Shown here piece by piece: positions 33,588 to 42,205 of a stretch of 64,000 bases of DNA; within the stretch, counting starts at the first letter, position 1, and each line of letters opens with the position of its first letter. The translations under genes were made by a program, and so were the position numbers. Source of the DNA: Neobacillus sp. WH10 (lineage in GTDB: Bacteria > Bacillota > Bacilli > Bacillales > Cytobacillaceae); NCBI RefSeq assembly GCF_030123405.1, contig NZ_CP126110.1, positions 2,046,001-2,110,000 of the forward strand, in the 5' to 3' direction. The notes under the pieces were generated by a model. It did no database searches. It worked only from the letters and a program-made list of their open reading frames with translations, and was not told the origin of the DNA.

Positions 33588-34331
33588 GTGAATTTCCCTT
33601 TCTACATATTTGGAATTCATCCACACTTTTTATTTGAAGCGTTAGCATATTTTATAGGCTTCCGTATGTATTTATATACAAGAAATAAAGAGAAAATTCC
33701 GATGGATAAAGCCCTATGGGTAGTAGTAGGTGCCACATTAGGTGCTGCCCTAGGCTCAAAGATCCTATATTGGTTTGAAGACCCAGTAAAGACACTAGAA
33801 AACTGGAATAATCTCATTTATCTAATCGAAGGAAAAACCATTGTTGGCGGGTTATTAGGCGGTTTAATCGGAGTGGAGATAGCAAAAAAATGGATTGGCT
33901 GGACGCGCTCAACAGGTGATGATTTTGTGCTTCCATTAGCAGTTGGAATGATGATTGGAAGAATCGGTTGCTTTCTAACAGGTTTGGATGATCATACATA
34001 TGGTGTTGCAACCAAGTGGATTACCGGTGTTGATTTCGGTGATGGAATTATGCGCCATCCTACACAGCTATATGAAATATTCTTTTTACTCTTTCTTATT
34101 ATTGTCCTTAATTATTATAAAAAGAAACAGATTGGATGGGAAGGGCTCTTATTTCAATTATTCATGCTTTGTTATTTACTGTTTCGATTATTTATTGATT
34201 CTATTAAACCAACACCCCATCCTTATTGGATCCTCAACAATATCCAAATTGCTAGTTTACTAGGAATTGGATACTATATTTGGCTCATATCAAAAAAACA
34301 AACCGAAACGAGGAGAGAAATCCATGCCTAA
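33588..34331 (+). CDS. Divergent Lgt-like (prolipoprotein diacylglyceryl transferase family) membrane protein
   Basis: This 247-aa polytopic membrane protein has the Lgt family outline: GSKILYWFED, GKTIVGGLLGGLIG, GRIGCFLTGLDDHTYG and RHPTQLYE. Against the standard Lgt pattern several key positions are changed. The conserved His of the HGG segment is Val here (TIVGGLLGG), Asn of GRIGNF is Cys, and the downstream Glu of NGE is not kept, although the Arg of GR is. It is thus probably not the housekeeping lipoprotein transferase but an enzyme on a related lipid. It starts at GTG behind AAGGGAGAGAAAAAG and overlaps the radical SAM gene by 8 nt, strong evidence of a joint function. Confidence 0.75.
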   Translation: MNFPFYIFGIHPHFLFEALAYFIGFRMYLYTRNKEKIPMDKALWVVVGATLGAALGSKILYWFEDPVKTLENWNNLIYLIEGKTIVGGLLGGLIGVEIAKKWIGWTRSTGDDFVLPLAVGMMIGRIGCFLTGLDDHTYGVATKWITGVDFGDGIMRHPTQLYEIFFLLFLIIVLNYYKKKQIGWEGLLFQLFMLCYLLFRLFIDSIKPTPHPYWILNNIQIASLLGIGYYIWLISKKQTETRREIHA

Positions 34332-35745
34332 TCGTCCCTATTTATTTTATGAATTAACGAACAGCATTTGTTCCACCTGTTTAAGGAAAGTAGAAGCGAA
34401 GGTCATTATTGAAAACGACAAGGTATACTTGGTGAAGCGGTGCATGAAGCATGAGCTGGAAAAGGTCTTGATATCAACTGATGTGGAGTACTATAAATGG
34501 TGTCGAGAATTTATCAAGCCTTCGGAAATGCCTTATCGCTGGAATACACCGATAAAATATGGATGTCCCTATGATTGCGGGCTATGCCCCGATCATGAAC
34601 AGCATAGCTGTTTGACACTTTTAGAAATTACCGAGAGATGTAATTTGAAATGCCCGATTTGTTATGCAGAATCCTCTCCTCAAAAGGGAAGCTTTCGCAG
34701 CTTAGAAAAAATTGAATTTATGCTCGATAATATCATAAAAAATGAACGGTTTGCTGATATCGTACAAATCAGCGGCGGGGAACCGACAATACACCCCCAG
34801 TTTTTTGAAATACTCGATCTAGCAAAATCAAGACCGATCCGGCATATAATGGTGAATACAAATGGCCTTCGAATTGCAAATGACAAAGAATTTGTGAAGA
34901 AGCTTGCCACCTATTCTCCAGGTTTTGAAATCTATCTTCAATTTGATAGTTTTGAAAAAGAAACATTGGAAGAATTAAGAGGTGTTGACTTAAGAGAAGT
35001 TAGACAAAAGGCAATTGAGAATTTAAATGAGTTCAATATTTCCACTACCCTCGTTGTAACACTGAAAAAGGGATTAAACGATCATGAGATTGGAAAAATT
35101 ATTCAATATGGCTTAAAGCAAAAATGCGTCAGAGGGGTCACCTTCCAGCCAATCCAAGCAGCAGGGAGATTGGAAGAATATGATCCATCAACCAATCGCT
35201 TAACATTAAGTGAAGTAAGACAAATGATTATCGATCAGTCCAATGTATTTGGTTCAAAGGATATCATTCCTGTCCCATGCCACCCAGATTGCCTGGCAAT
35301 GGGATATGCGTTAAAACAACATGATGAGGTAACACCGTTAACTGGATTAATCGACCCGAACATATTATTAGAAGGGGACCGCAATACGATTGTGTTTGAA
35401 CAGGACGATAACATAAAGAATATGATTTTCAAATTGTTCTCGTTAAATCATTCACCTGATTCATCAGCTTTATCATTGCAGGATTTATTATGCTGTTTGC
35501 CAAAGGTAGCGATGCCTGGGCAAATTGGCTATGACAATGTATTTCGGGTCATCATCATGCAGTTTTTAGATGCTTACAATTTTGATGTCCGTTCTGTTAA
35601 GAAATCCTGTGTCCATATTGCCCATCCTGACGGTAGAATTATTCCGTTTGATACTTATAATCTATTTTACCGTGATGATAAAGAGGAGGAACTGAAGAAA
35701 ATTCAGGCAGAGATTGAAGGAAGACCTTTTATTCATGCGGAATAG
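34324..35745 (+). CDS. Radical SAM enzyme of the Tes/MJ0619 family
   Basis: This is a 473-aa radical SAM protein. The start MPNRPYLFYELT has AGGAG 8 nt upstream and overlaps the Lgt-like gene. An N-terminal rubredoxin-like Cys set (C16, C19, C40, perhaps C60) is followed by GCPYDCGLCPDHEQHSC (C81, C85, C88, C96). Next is the radical SAM triad ERCNLKCPICYA (C106, C110, C113) and the SAM-binding SGGEPT. The C-terminus has VPCHPDC and SCVHIAHPDGRIIPFDTYN. The DCGLCP-H plus PF-TYN layout is that of the family containing archaeal tetraether synthase (Tes, MJ0619) and bacterial relatives, which join alkyl chains. The role here is unknown. Pairing with an Lgt-like protein points to a lipid or lipoprotein substrate. 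Confidence 0.82.
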   Translation: MPNRPYLFYELTNSICSTCLRKVEAKVIIENDKVYLVKRCMKHELEKVLISTDVEYYKWCREFIKPSEMPYRWNTPIKYGCPYDCGLCPDHEQHSCLTLLEITERCNLKCPICYAESSPQKGSFRSLEKIEFMLDNIIKNERFADIVQISGGEPTIHPQFFEILDLAKSRPIRHIMVNTNGLRIANDKEFVKKLATYSPGFEIYLQFDSFEKETLEELRGVDLREVRQKAIENLNEFNISTTLVVTLKKGLNDHEIGKIIQYGLKQKCVRGVTFQPIQAAGRLEEYDPSTNRLTLSEVRQMIIDQSNVFGSKDIIPVPCHPDCLAMGYALKQHDEVTPLTGLIDPNILLEGDRNTIVFEQDDNIKNMIFKLFSLNHSPDSSALSLQDLLCCLPKVAMPGQIGYDNVFRVIIMQFLDAYNFDVRSVKKSCVHIAHPDGRIIPFDTYNLFYRDDKEEELKKIQAEIEGRPFIHAE

Positions 35746-35779
35746 TCTTTTATTCTAATAAAGAATAGGAGTGTTTGAG

Positions 35780-36064
35780 TTGAATCCGAATAAGGGAAAT
35801 AAGGATGATGGGTCATTAAAAGACCTATGGCTGGGTATTGGAATCACTATTGGTATATACTTGCTAGGATTATTAATATTATTTATGTTTTCACCGCTAT
35901 TTTTCGCTTATTTGTGTCTTGCTGTTATTGGTCTTATTATAATTCCTATTGTAAGTTTCACGAAGGGGAAGAAACGGTTGGGGCAAGGTGCATTAATTGG
36001 CCTGGGCTTAAATATATTATTATTTACCGCCTGTTTTGGAATACTTCTATCTAATCTGGGTTGA
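35780..36064 (+). CDS. Small membrane protein, 94 aa
   Basis: I do not recognise a family. After a short charged N-terminus there are three hydrophobic stretches (about residues 18-36, 38-57 and 70-90) split by a basic loop (FTKGKKRLGQG). A TTG start at 35780 is preferred because AGGAG at 35767-35771 leaves 8 nt to it; the in-frame GTG at 35771 lies inside that site. It follows the radical SAM gene by 34 bp and precedes the flavin reductase by 19 bp, so it is probably co-transcribed with both. Confidence 0.65.
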   Translation: MNPNKGNKDDGSLKDLWLGIGITIGIYLLGLLILFMFSPLFFAYLCLAVIGLIIIPIVSFTKGKKRLGQGALIGLGLNILLFTACFGILLSNLG

Positions 36065-36083
36065 TGAAGAGGAGGGAATAAAA

Positions 36084-36548
36084 ATGGATGATCGTCAATT
36101 TCGAAATGCATTGGGAAAATTTGCGACAGGGGTAACAGTGGTGGTAACAGAAGTGGATGGAAAAGTTCATGGTATGACAGCAAATGCCTTCATGTCTGTT
36201 TCGCTCAATCCAAAACTTGTCGTTGTTTCAATTGCTGAAAAAGCACAAATGCTTGAAAAAATAAAACAGAGCGGAAGATTCTCCGTTAATATATTAGCTG
36301 CAGAGCAGCAAGACCTGTCGATGATATTTGCCGGGCAGGTGAAGAATCATCAAGAAGTGGTTTTTGATCATCGAGATGGAGTCCCGGTATTGCCGAATGC
36401 GTTAGCACAAATTTCTTGTGAGGTTTCTGCTGCACATGTGGAGGGCGATCATACACTTTTTATCGGGAAGGTTACAGATATTTTTGTTAAAGATTCTGAG
36501 CCGTTAGTTTATTATAGTGGAAAATATCGATCGTTGGCAGAGGGGTAA
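36084..36548 (+). CDS. Flavin reductase, HpaC-like (second copy)
   Basis: This 154-aa HpaC/DIM6-type flavin reductase (FRNALGKFATGVTVVVTE, HGMTANAFMSVSLNPKLVVVS, EGDHTLFIGKVTD) is a close paralogue of the gene at 9578. The ATG at 36084 has GAGGAGGG upstream; an in-frame ATG 16 codons earlier lies in the preceding gene. It may serve the second HpaB-like protein (38791-40236), or, being last in the Lgt-like/radical SAM unit, may supply electrons there. The sequence does not decide. Confidence 0.85.
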   Translation: MDDRQFRNALGKFATGVTVVVTEVDGKVHGMTANAFMSVSLNPKLVVVSIAEKAQMLEKIKQSGRFSVNILAAEQQDLSMIFAGQVKNHQEVVFDHRDGVPVLPNALAQISCEVSAAHVEGDHTLFIGKVTDIFVKDSEPLVYYSGKYRSLAEG

Positions 36549-36712
36549 TCAATGAATCTTTTTTGCTTAGTTAGTTTTTTATTATAATTTATTAAAGTTA
36601 TTTAAGAAGTATAGACGATATAGTATTATTTTCTAGGTAATGGGATAATAATCGATTACTTCTATCTAAATCGTAAACGAAAGTTCGATAAAATGAGATA
36701 AATGATAAATCA

Positions 36713-36743
36713 AAAAGGACCTCAAAAATGATAAGGTCCTTTT
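36713..36743. terminator. Bidirectional terminator
   Basis: AAAAGGACCT and AGGTCCTTTT form a perfect 10-bp stem with an 11-nt loop between the flavin reductase and the convergent lysE. Confidence 0.82.
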
Positions 36744-36760
36744 CATTTGGTACCTGACAC

Positions 36761-37393
36761 CTAAGAATGAGACTTTTCGAAGGCTAGTTTTAGGCCAAAA
36801 CCAAGAAGAGCAATCCCAGTTATTCCTTGAACAATCTTTTGTGTTGCTGGCTTTTTCATAAATGTGCTGATTTGATTAATTAAATAAACATAAGGAATGA
36901 ACCAGATAGCAGTTAATATGGTATAAGTTAAGCCCATGATAAGAAACGGTACAAAAGTGTTATTACCTGAATCCACGAATTGCGGCAAAAAGGTTAAAAA
37001 GAAGACGGCAACCTTAGGGTTAAGGAGATTAGTAAGAAATCCTTGGCGAAAACAGGATTTTTGTCCGTACTTATTTTCAGTGTCTGTCTCTATACTTGCG
37101 GCAGCTTCATTATTTTTTAGGGACCATAATGTTTTAAAGCCAATGTAAATTAAATAAATTGCTCCAAAATATTTGAATACAGAAAATAGTAAGGCAGATT
37201 TAACTATTATGGCGGAAAGCCCAATAACTGCTGCAAAAGTATGGATCAAAAGGGCGCAACAAGTACCCAAAAGGGTTTTAATGCCGCCAGACCTGCCTGA
37301 AGTTAGGGTATTCTTTGTTGTCATGGCTGTATCCGGTCCAGGTAAGATTATGAGTAGAATACACATAAGGATAAATAAGTAAAAATGCTGCAC
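36761..37393 (-). CDS. LysE/RhtB family exporter
   Basis: This 210-aa protein has about six membrane segments and the family N-terminus (LLIILPGPDTAMTTKNTLTSGRSGG) and later NLLNPKVAVFFLTFLPQFV. Members export amino acids and related metabolites; the substrate is unknown. It starts at GTG with AAAGGAG about 8 nt before. It converges on the flavin reductase through a shared terminator and stands alone. Confidence 0.87.
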   Translation of the reverse strand: MQHFYLFILMCILLIILPGPDTAMTTKNTLTSGRSGGIKTLLGTCCALLIHTFAAVIGLSAIIVKSALLFSVFKYFGAIYLIYIGFKTLWSLKNNEAAASIETDTENKYGQKSCFRQGFLTNLLNPKVAVFFLTFLPQFVDSGNNTFVPFLIMGLTYTILTAIWFIPYVYLINQISTFMKKPATQKIVQGITGIALLGFGLKLAFEKSHS

Positions 37394-37559
37394 GCGAAAA
37401 ACTCCTTTTTAGATTATTCCAAAAACTTCATTGTAATTAATTTAACATATTAGGAAGGATTCGTGTAAAGAAAAAATACAAAAAAGAGATATTTAACAAC
37501 AAAATAAATATGAAATTCGCGTTAATGTAAAGGAGTTTGCAAAGGAGTGAATTTGTTTA

Positions 37560-38525
37560 GTGAAATTTTTAAAAGGAGTTCTTATCATAATTGCCATACT
37601 CTTTATGCTAGCGATGGGTATTGTAGCACCTATCTCGTTTATTGGCATGGTTATATTTATTATTGGTTTGTTCCTTAATAGGCAATATCGAAAGAGAAAT
37701 AGTAGATTTGCAAAATCAGGATGGTTCATCGCAGTGGGAATTATTTCTTCATTTGTATTGGCTATGGTGTTCTCAGCACCATCCGAGGAAAAGAAAGACG
37801 CTGACCAACCGAAATCAGTTTCTGTAAATAAGGAAAAGAAAGCAGAAGCTGCAATAATAAAGGCAAAGGAAAAAGTGGATGCTGAAGAAAAAGCTAAGGC
37901 GGAGGAAAAGAGGTTAGCGGAAGAAAAAGCAAAAGCCGAAAAGGAAGAGCTGGAAAAACAAGAAGCTGCAAAGCTTTCACAAGAAGAATTAGCGAAGAGT
38001 ATGGGGTTAGAGCCTATAACGGTTGGACGAGTTGTGGATGGAGATACATTAGTAACCTCTGATGGAAGAAAAATCCGCTTGGTTGGGGTAAATACACCAG
38101 AATCGACCACCAGACATGAAGAATATGGCAAAGAAGCGAGCAATTATACAACCTCAAAGCTGAATGGAAAACAGGTGTGGATCCAAAAAGATGTTTCGGA
38201 AACGGACCGGTACAGCCGTTTACTACGAATTGTTTGGTTAAGTGTACCGGAAAATGATATGGACGAAAATGAAATTCGTTCAAAAATGTTCAATGCCGAC
38301 TTAGTGTTAAATGGATATGCAGAACCATCCACCTATCCTCCTGATGTGAAATACAGCGAGTTCTTTGTAAAGTTTGCTAGAGAGGCAAGGGCTGCAAATA
38401 AGGGTTTATGGGTATTTGGTGACCAAGGAACAACAAAGGGTGATTTGGATTCCACCCAAAATAATAATTCCGGCTCATCTTCATCGACTGGAGATACGTC
38501 TGGAGGCTCGACATCAGGCAGTTAG
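37560..38525 (+). CDS. Membrane-anchored thermonuclease-like protein, cut by an amber codon
   Basis: Two N-terminal membrane segments (about residues 5-38 and 56-75) are followed by a Lys/Glu/Ala-rich coiled stretch (~80-145) and a staphylococcal nuclease-like domain (~150-290). That domain shows VGRVVDGDTLV, KIRLVGVNTPES and ETDRYSRLLRIVWL, the Asp/Arg/Glu catalytic surroundings of the SNase fold. A Ser/Gly linker then ends at TAG (38523-38525). The same frame continues for 46 codons encoding an Excalibur-like calcium-binding domain. The start is GTG with AAAGGAGTGA 12 nt upstream. It is probably extracellular in action. The truncated product would keep the nuclease domain. Confidence 0.82.
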   Translation: MKFLKGVLIIIAILFMLAMGIVAPISFIGMVIFIIGLFLNRQYRKRNSRFAKSGWFIAVGIISSFVLAMVFSAPSEEKKDADQPKSVSVNKEKKAEAAIIKAKEKVDAEEKAKAEEKRLAEEKAKAEKEELEKQEAAKLSQEELAKSMGLEPITVGRVVDGDTLVTSDGRKIRLVGVNTPESTTRHEEYGKEASNYTTSKLNGKQVWIQKDVSETDRYSRLLRIVWLSVPENDMDENEIRSKMFNADLVLNGYAEPSTYPPDVKYSEFFVKFAREARAANKGLWVFGDQGTTKGDLDSTQNNNSGSSSSTGDTSGGSTSGS

Positions 38526-38666
38526 TCGTCCAATACCGGAAATGAGTCGTTCAAGAATTGTACCGAAATGAGAAAAGTATATCCAAATGGTGTACCATCC
38601 ACACATCCCGCTTATGAATCGAGGCATGACCGCGATAAAGATAACTGGGCATGTGAACAATCATAG
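38526..38666 (+). pseudogene. In-frame remnant encoding an Excalibur domain after the amber stop
   Basis: Reading on in the nuclease frame past TAG gives 46 codons to a second TAG at 38664-38666. It contains SFKNCTEMRKVYPNGV and ends HDRDKDNWACEQS, the paired Cys and DxDxDxxxC pattern of the Excalibur calcium-binding domain. Many bacterial nuclease-like proteins carry this domain at this place. A single substitution in the Ser/Gly linker explains the break. Confidence 0.75.
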
Positions 38667-38679
38667 ATATAAATGGGAG

Positions 38680-38717
38680 AAAAAATGATTCATGACATGT
38701 TCATGGATCATTTTTTC
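38680..38717. terminator. Bidirectional terminator between the nuclease and hpaB-like genes
   Basis: AAAAAATGATTCATG pairs with CATGGATCATTTTTT (one mismatch) around a 7-nt loop, with A and T runs at either side. Confidence 0.85.
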
Positions 38718-38790
38718 TGTGCTCACTTAATTTTGTAAAGACAAAGTTCAATTTGGGATAATTGGCTTTTATAAAACTATATTCAAAGGT

Positions 38791-40236
38791 CTACGATTCA
38801 CTTAAATTTAATAAATTACTAATCTGCTTCACATATTTTTCCTTAGGATAGTTATTGTATAAAAGACTTGATAACCGGAGGGGGTCACCAAAAAAGTACC
38901 TTTCATATTGCGTCTGTCTTGTACCAAATGAACTCATTGTTAAATCCCAAGCTAAACGGAATATTTTAACCCGGTCAATTGCGTTTTTATTAGTTCCTTG
39001 CAGATATTGATCCAAATCTGAGCGAATATCAGAAGAAAAGTCTTTTTCAGTGGGTAAAGACACCATACCACTCGCACCGATGATTTCGATAATTTCACAG
39101 AATCTAGGATAAATTTTAGGGAATAAATTACTAGCCACTCTAAGTGGTGTGATACTTGGACGCATATATCCCCATTCATCTAACCTTGCATTAATTTCTG
39201 ACTTAAGTAATAGTGCTTTCATTGTTTCAAGGCCAATGATTATTTCAGAAAGTTTTTCCTGTATATGCAGATATTCCCGAAGATTGATCGTATCAACAAT
39301 TAGCTCAGCAACAGCTAGAACAAATTCTGTCTTTACAATCTGCCTGGTAATGACTTGATGAAGGGTAAAAGGGTGAAAAGAACTTTGAAGGATGAAATGG
39401 TTGGCAGCCTCTATATTGTCGTAAAAAAATATGCGGTCCCATGGGACTAAGACATGATCAAAGACAAGAACAGTATCCATTTCTTCATACCGAGAACTTA
39501 ATGGATAATTAAACGCTGAATCGCCCTCAACAAATGACTCCCGGCAAATAAACTTTAATCCCTTCGTATCAGTAGGGATGGAAAATGCGTAAGCAAACTC
39601 CTTCTCCATAATTCCACCTGCAGAATAAACAAGAACCTCATCCGTTAAACCACCTTGTGTAGCTAATAAACGAGCTCCTTTAATGATGATGCCATTTTCA
39701 TTTTTAGCAATAACCTTTGCAGAAATCGGTTCTTTAGAGCATTCATAGTAAAACTGTGAGCGGTTCACTTGGGGGGTGATAAAGGTATGGGTAAAGGAAA
39801 GGTCTTGTTTCTTTGCTCTTTCGTAAAGTGATTGAATATTTTCTGGAAAGCAATGGTCTTTTCCTTTCAAAAATGAAGCAGAGGAGGCAAATGCCATTAC
39901 TGCAGTATTCATATAATCGGGACTTCTTCCCATCATTCCATGCGTGTGCTTTGCCCAAAGTTCGATCATCGTTCGTCTTTTCTTTAAATCCTTTTTTGTC
40001 TTTGGCTGCAGGAAGGAAAGTCCAATCGGTTCTTTAGTTTCGGGTGAAAGATAGGTCAGTTTGTTTTTTAGCTGTTTATCAAACTGCAAATCATAAAGGG
40101 ATGCTTTACTCTGAAGAACACCTTTGAAAGCTGGATATTCAGAAATCTTGCTTTCAACCTGTTTTCCATCAATCCAAATTTTTGAATTTAACCGATCAAT
40201 TCTTTCTAAAAATTCCTCTCCGGATATAGCACCCAT
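38791..40236 (-). CDS. 4-hydroxyphenylacetate 3-hydroxylase family protein (second HpaB-like)
   Basis: This 481-aa FADH2-dependent monooxygenase of the HpaB family is homologous along its full length to the gene at 7966 (MMGRSPDYMNTAVMAF, GARLLATQGGLTDE, KFICRESFVEG, IIGASGMVSLPTEKDF). It is clearly diverged, so a different phenolic substrate is plausible. B. subtilis carries a similar stand-alone gene, yoaI. It starts at ATG behind AAAAGGAGTGG. It is convergent to the nuclease gene and has no reductase next to it; the nearest is the HpaC-like gene 2.2 kb away. Confidence 0.85.
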   Translation of the reverse strand: MGAISGEEFLERIDRLNSKIWIDGKQVESKISEYPAFKGVLQSKASLYDLQFDKQLKNKLTYLSPETKEPIGLSFLQPKTKKDLKKRRTMIELWAKHTHGMMGRSPDYMNTAVMAFASSASFLKGKDHCFPENIQSLYERAKKQDLSFTHTFITPQVNRSQFYYECSKEPISAKVIAKNENGIIIKGARLLATQGGLTDEVLVYSAGGIMEKEFAYAFSIPTDTKGLKFICRESFVEGDSAFNYPLSSRYEEMDTVLVFDHVLVPWDRIFFYDNIEAANHFILQSSFHPFTLHQVITRQIVKTEFVLAVAELIVDTINLREYLHIQEKLSEIIIGLETMKALLLKSEINARLDEWGYMRPSITPLRVASNLFPKIYPRFCEIIEIIGASGMVSLPTEKDFSSDIRSDLDQYLQGTNKNAIDRVKIFRLAWDLTMSSFGTRQTQYERYFFGDPLRLSSLLYNNYPKEKYVKQISNLLNLSES

Positions 40237-40542
40237 AAGTCCACTCCTTTTGTACCTGGGTTGTTACACTATAATGATATATTGAATTAGCTAGTTTTAT
40301 ATTATTGAATAACCTGTTTACTTGTTCTTTTTATTTTTCTGTATTTACGAAATGGGTGTCAATTATGTATAAACAAGTTTATAGATGGCTTTTTCAATTT
40401 TACCTTAGGTTTTATGTTCAACTTTTTCATATGATTTACTTATTTGACAAACATGGTTCCACACATTTGTAACATTATTTGTCATTTTGATCTATGCTAA
40501 TGTATCTTTAATTAAAGGCAAGCTTAATTGAGGTGATGTAAA
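40237..40542. other. Divergent intergenic region, 306 bp
   Basis: This AT-rich region lies between the hpaB-like gene and the downstream small ORF. A TTGACA at 40444-40449 could be a -35 for rightward transcription, but only a poor -10 (TTGTAA) follows at 17 nt. TTTGACAAA and TTTGTCA (from 40443 and 40479) form a loose inverted pair. Nothing else is seen. Confidence 0.3.
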
Positions 40543-40626
40543 GTGTTAGAACGATCCATGGAGAATGTAATGGAATTAAACGAAGAAGGGAAGTGGTGTC
40601 GAGGGGAGATATTACATTGTCAGTAA
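40543..40626 (+). CDS. Possible 27-residue peptide before the hydrolase
   Basis: GTG start with GAGGTGAT at 40530-40537, giving MLERSMENVMELNEEG and ending CRGEILHCQ with two cysteines. It ends 36 nt before the alpha/beta hydrolase and could be a leader peptide. The ribosome binding site is the only real support. Confidence 0.35.
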   Translation: MLERSMENVMELNEEGKWCRGEILHCQ

Positions 40627-40662
40627 TTCTTCTCAGAAAAAAAAGGAAAGAGGACTATTACA

Positions 40663-41514
40663 ATGAACAAATATCAAAGTATAAGCAGTGATGGATTTAA
40701 ACTGAATTATTGTGTAAAGGGAACCGGAAAACCGATATTAGTGGTAGGCAGCAGTATTTATTATCCTCACCTATTCTCGGAAGATTTATATGAAACATTT
40801 CAGTTTATATTCCTTGATCATAGAGGATTTGTAAAGCCGCCCAGGGCTCTAGAAGCAGAAGATTATACATTGGACAAAGTGTTAGATGACATAGAAGTAG
40901 TAAGGCAAACTCTCTGTATTACAGATTTCATTATATTGGGTCACTCAGGACACGCTTTCATGGCTTTAGAATATGCAAGAAAATATCCTGAACATGTCCA
41001 AAAAGTTGTATTGTTAAATTCAGCCCCTTCAAATAGCCAGGAAAGGCAGCACCAAAGCTTTGCATTTTTTAATGAGACTGCAAGTCCGGAAAGAAAGCGG
41101 CAGTTTGAAAAGGATATTGCTCTATTAGAAAGTGACATCAAGAAAGATCCTGAACGGCGATTTGTCCACATGTGTATTCGAATGGGAGCACAAAGTTTTT
41201 ATGACTATAGATTTGATGCAGCTTATATGTGGGAAGGTGTATATACGAATATGCCAATCATCGATTATTTGTGGGGAGAGGCGTTCGGAGAGTTAAATCT
41301 TATACAGTCACTGAAAACTTTCAATAAACCAGTATTTATTGGTTTAGGGAGATATGATTATTTGGTAGCGCCAGTTTCCCTTTGGGATTCAATTGATGAC
41401 ACATATGATAACGTAAAGAAAGTGATTTTTGAGCATAGTGGGCATAATCCTATGTTTGAAGAACCTCACTCCTTTAACAGAGAACTAATCAAGTGGATTT
41501 GTGAGAGTAAATAA
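40663..41514 (+). CDS. Alpha/beta hydrolase
   Basis: This alpha/beta-hydrolase-fold protein (283 aa) has the nucleophile elbow GHSGH (Ser at about residue 95). Its acid is in LGRYDYLVAP and the catalytic His in EHSGHNPMFEEP. The oxyanion region is VVGSSIYYP. The profile resembles proline iminopeptidase-like and meta-cleavage-product hydrolase-like branches; the substrate is not assignable. AAAGGAAAGAGG precedes the ATG and a terminator follows. Confidence 0.85.
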   Translation: MNKYQSISSDGFKLNYCVKGTGKPILVVGSSIYYPHLFSEDLYETFQFIFLDHRGFVKPPRALEAEDYTLDKVLDDIEVVRQTLCITDFIILGHSGHAFMALEYARKYPEHVQKVVLLNSAPSNSQERQHQSFAFFNETASPERKRQFEKDIALLESDIKKDPERRFVHMCIRMGAQSFYDYRFDAAYMWEGVYTNMPIIDYLWGEAFGELNLIQSLKTFNKPVFIGLGRYDYLVAPVSLWDSIDDTYDNVKKVIFEHSGHNPMFEEPHSFNRELIKWICESK

Positions 41515-41536
41515 GGATTTTATCCATGATTCAACG

Positions 41537-41570
41537 AAAAAACACTAAGGAGATTTTTCTTAGTGTTTTT
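41537..41570 (+). terminator. Intrinsic terminator of the hydrolase
   Basis: AAAAACACTAAG pairs with CTTAGTGTTTTT over a 9-nt loop. Confidence 0.88.
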
Positions 41571-41776
41571 CATTTTCGGGATGTTTCTATCTACTTTCGT
41601 ACTACTATGTTGAAGATGATATAGGTAAAGAGTAGGAAGATACTCTTACTAAAGATATGGATTAAAAATAAGCCCTTCTTTTATTCTATAGGGGCTTAAT
41701 CCTTCTACAATAATATCAATTAACTTTATTAGATTGTTGAATAAACAAGATATTATTGGACAGAGAAGCAGGTAAT

Positions 41777-42205
41777 TTATTTTGCTATAAAGTGTTCAAC
41801 TTTCATAATTGAACTCAATTCTATCCTACCTGTTACACCTTGATACTCGGCATCCTCCGATTTTCCCCACCACTCAATATCCCGTGGTCTATCCAAATCA
41901 AAAATTCTTTCCCAACTTTCTACCTTGGTTATGTACAAAATGTTTTGTTCAAAATGTTCATCTTCCAATTCATTATCTGAACAAAATGTATCGTTTAACA
42001 CAATATGCCATTTATCAAAGTCAGAAACAAGAACGTCTTCTTCTTGCAGCGAAATCGTTAACCGTACCATTTCAGTTCCTTTTTCATCCACTCATAGCTA
42101 TCTTTCTTCTATGCAGATATGTTTGGGACTTCCTTGTAAATACCCGAACGCTAACGCTTGTTCCCATGCTGCTTTAGTTTGTATACTCCAATACGTTTTC
42201 ATCAT
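41777..42205 (-). pseudogene. Interrupted DUF3841-like gene
   Basis: The 3' part (41777-42091, 104 codons) reads as the C-terminal half of a DUF3841-like protein (EEDVLVSDFDKWHIVLND, VESWERIFDLDRP). In the same frame upstream, from ATG 42205, 35 codons read MMKTYWSIQTKAAWEQALAF and end HICIEER, which fits the N-terminus of that family. Two stops (TAG and TGA, one codon apart) separate the halves. From memory of the family, roughly 40-60 residues are missing at the junction, suggesting an internal deletion. The family name is a recollection. Confidence 0.55.
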
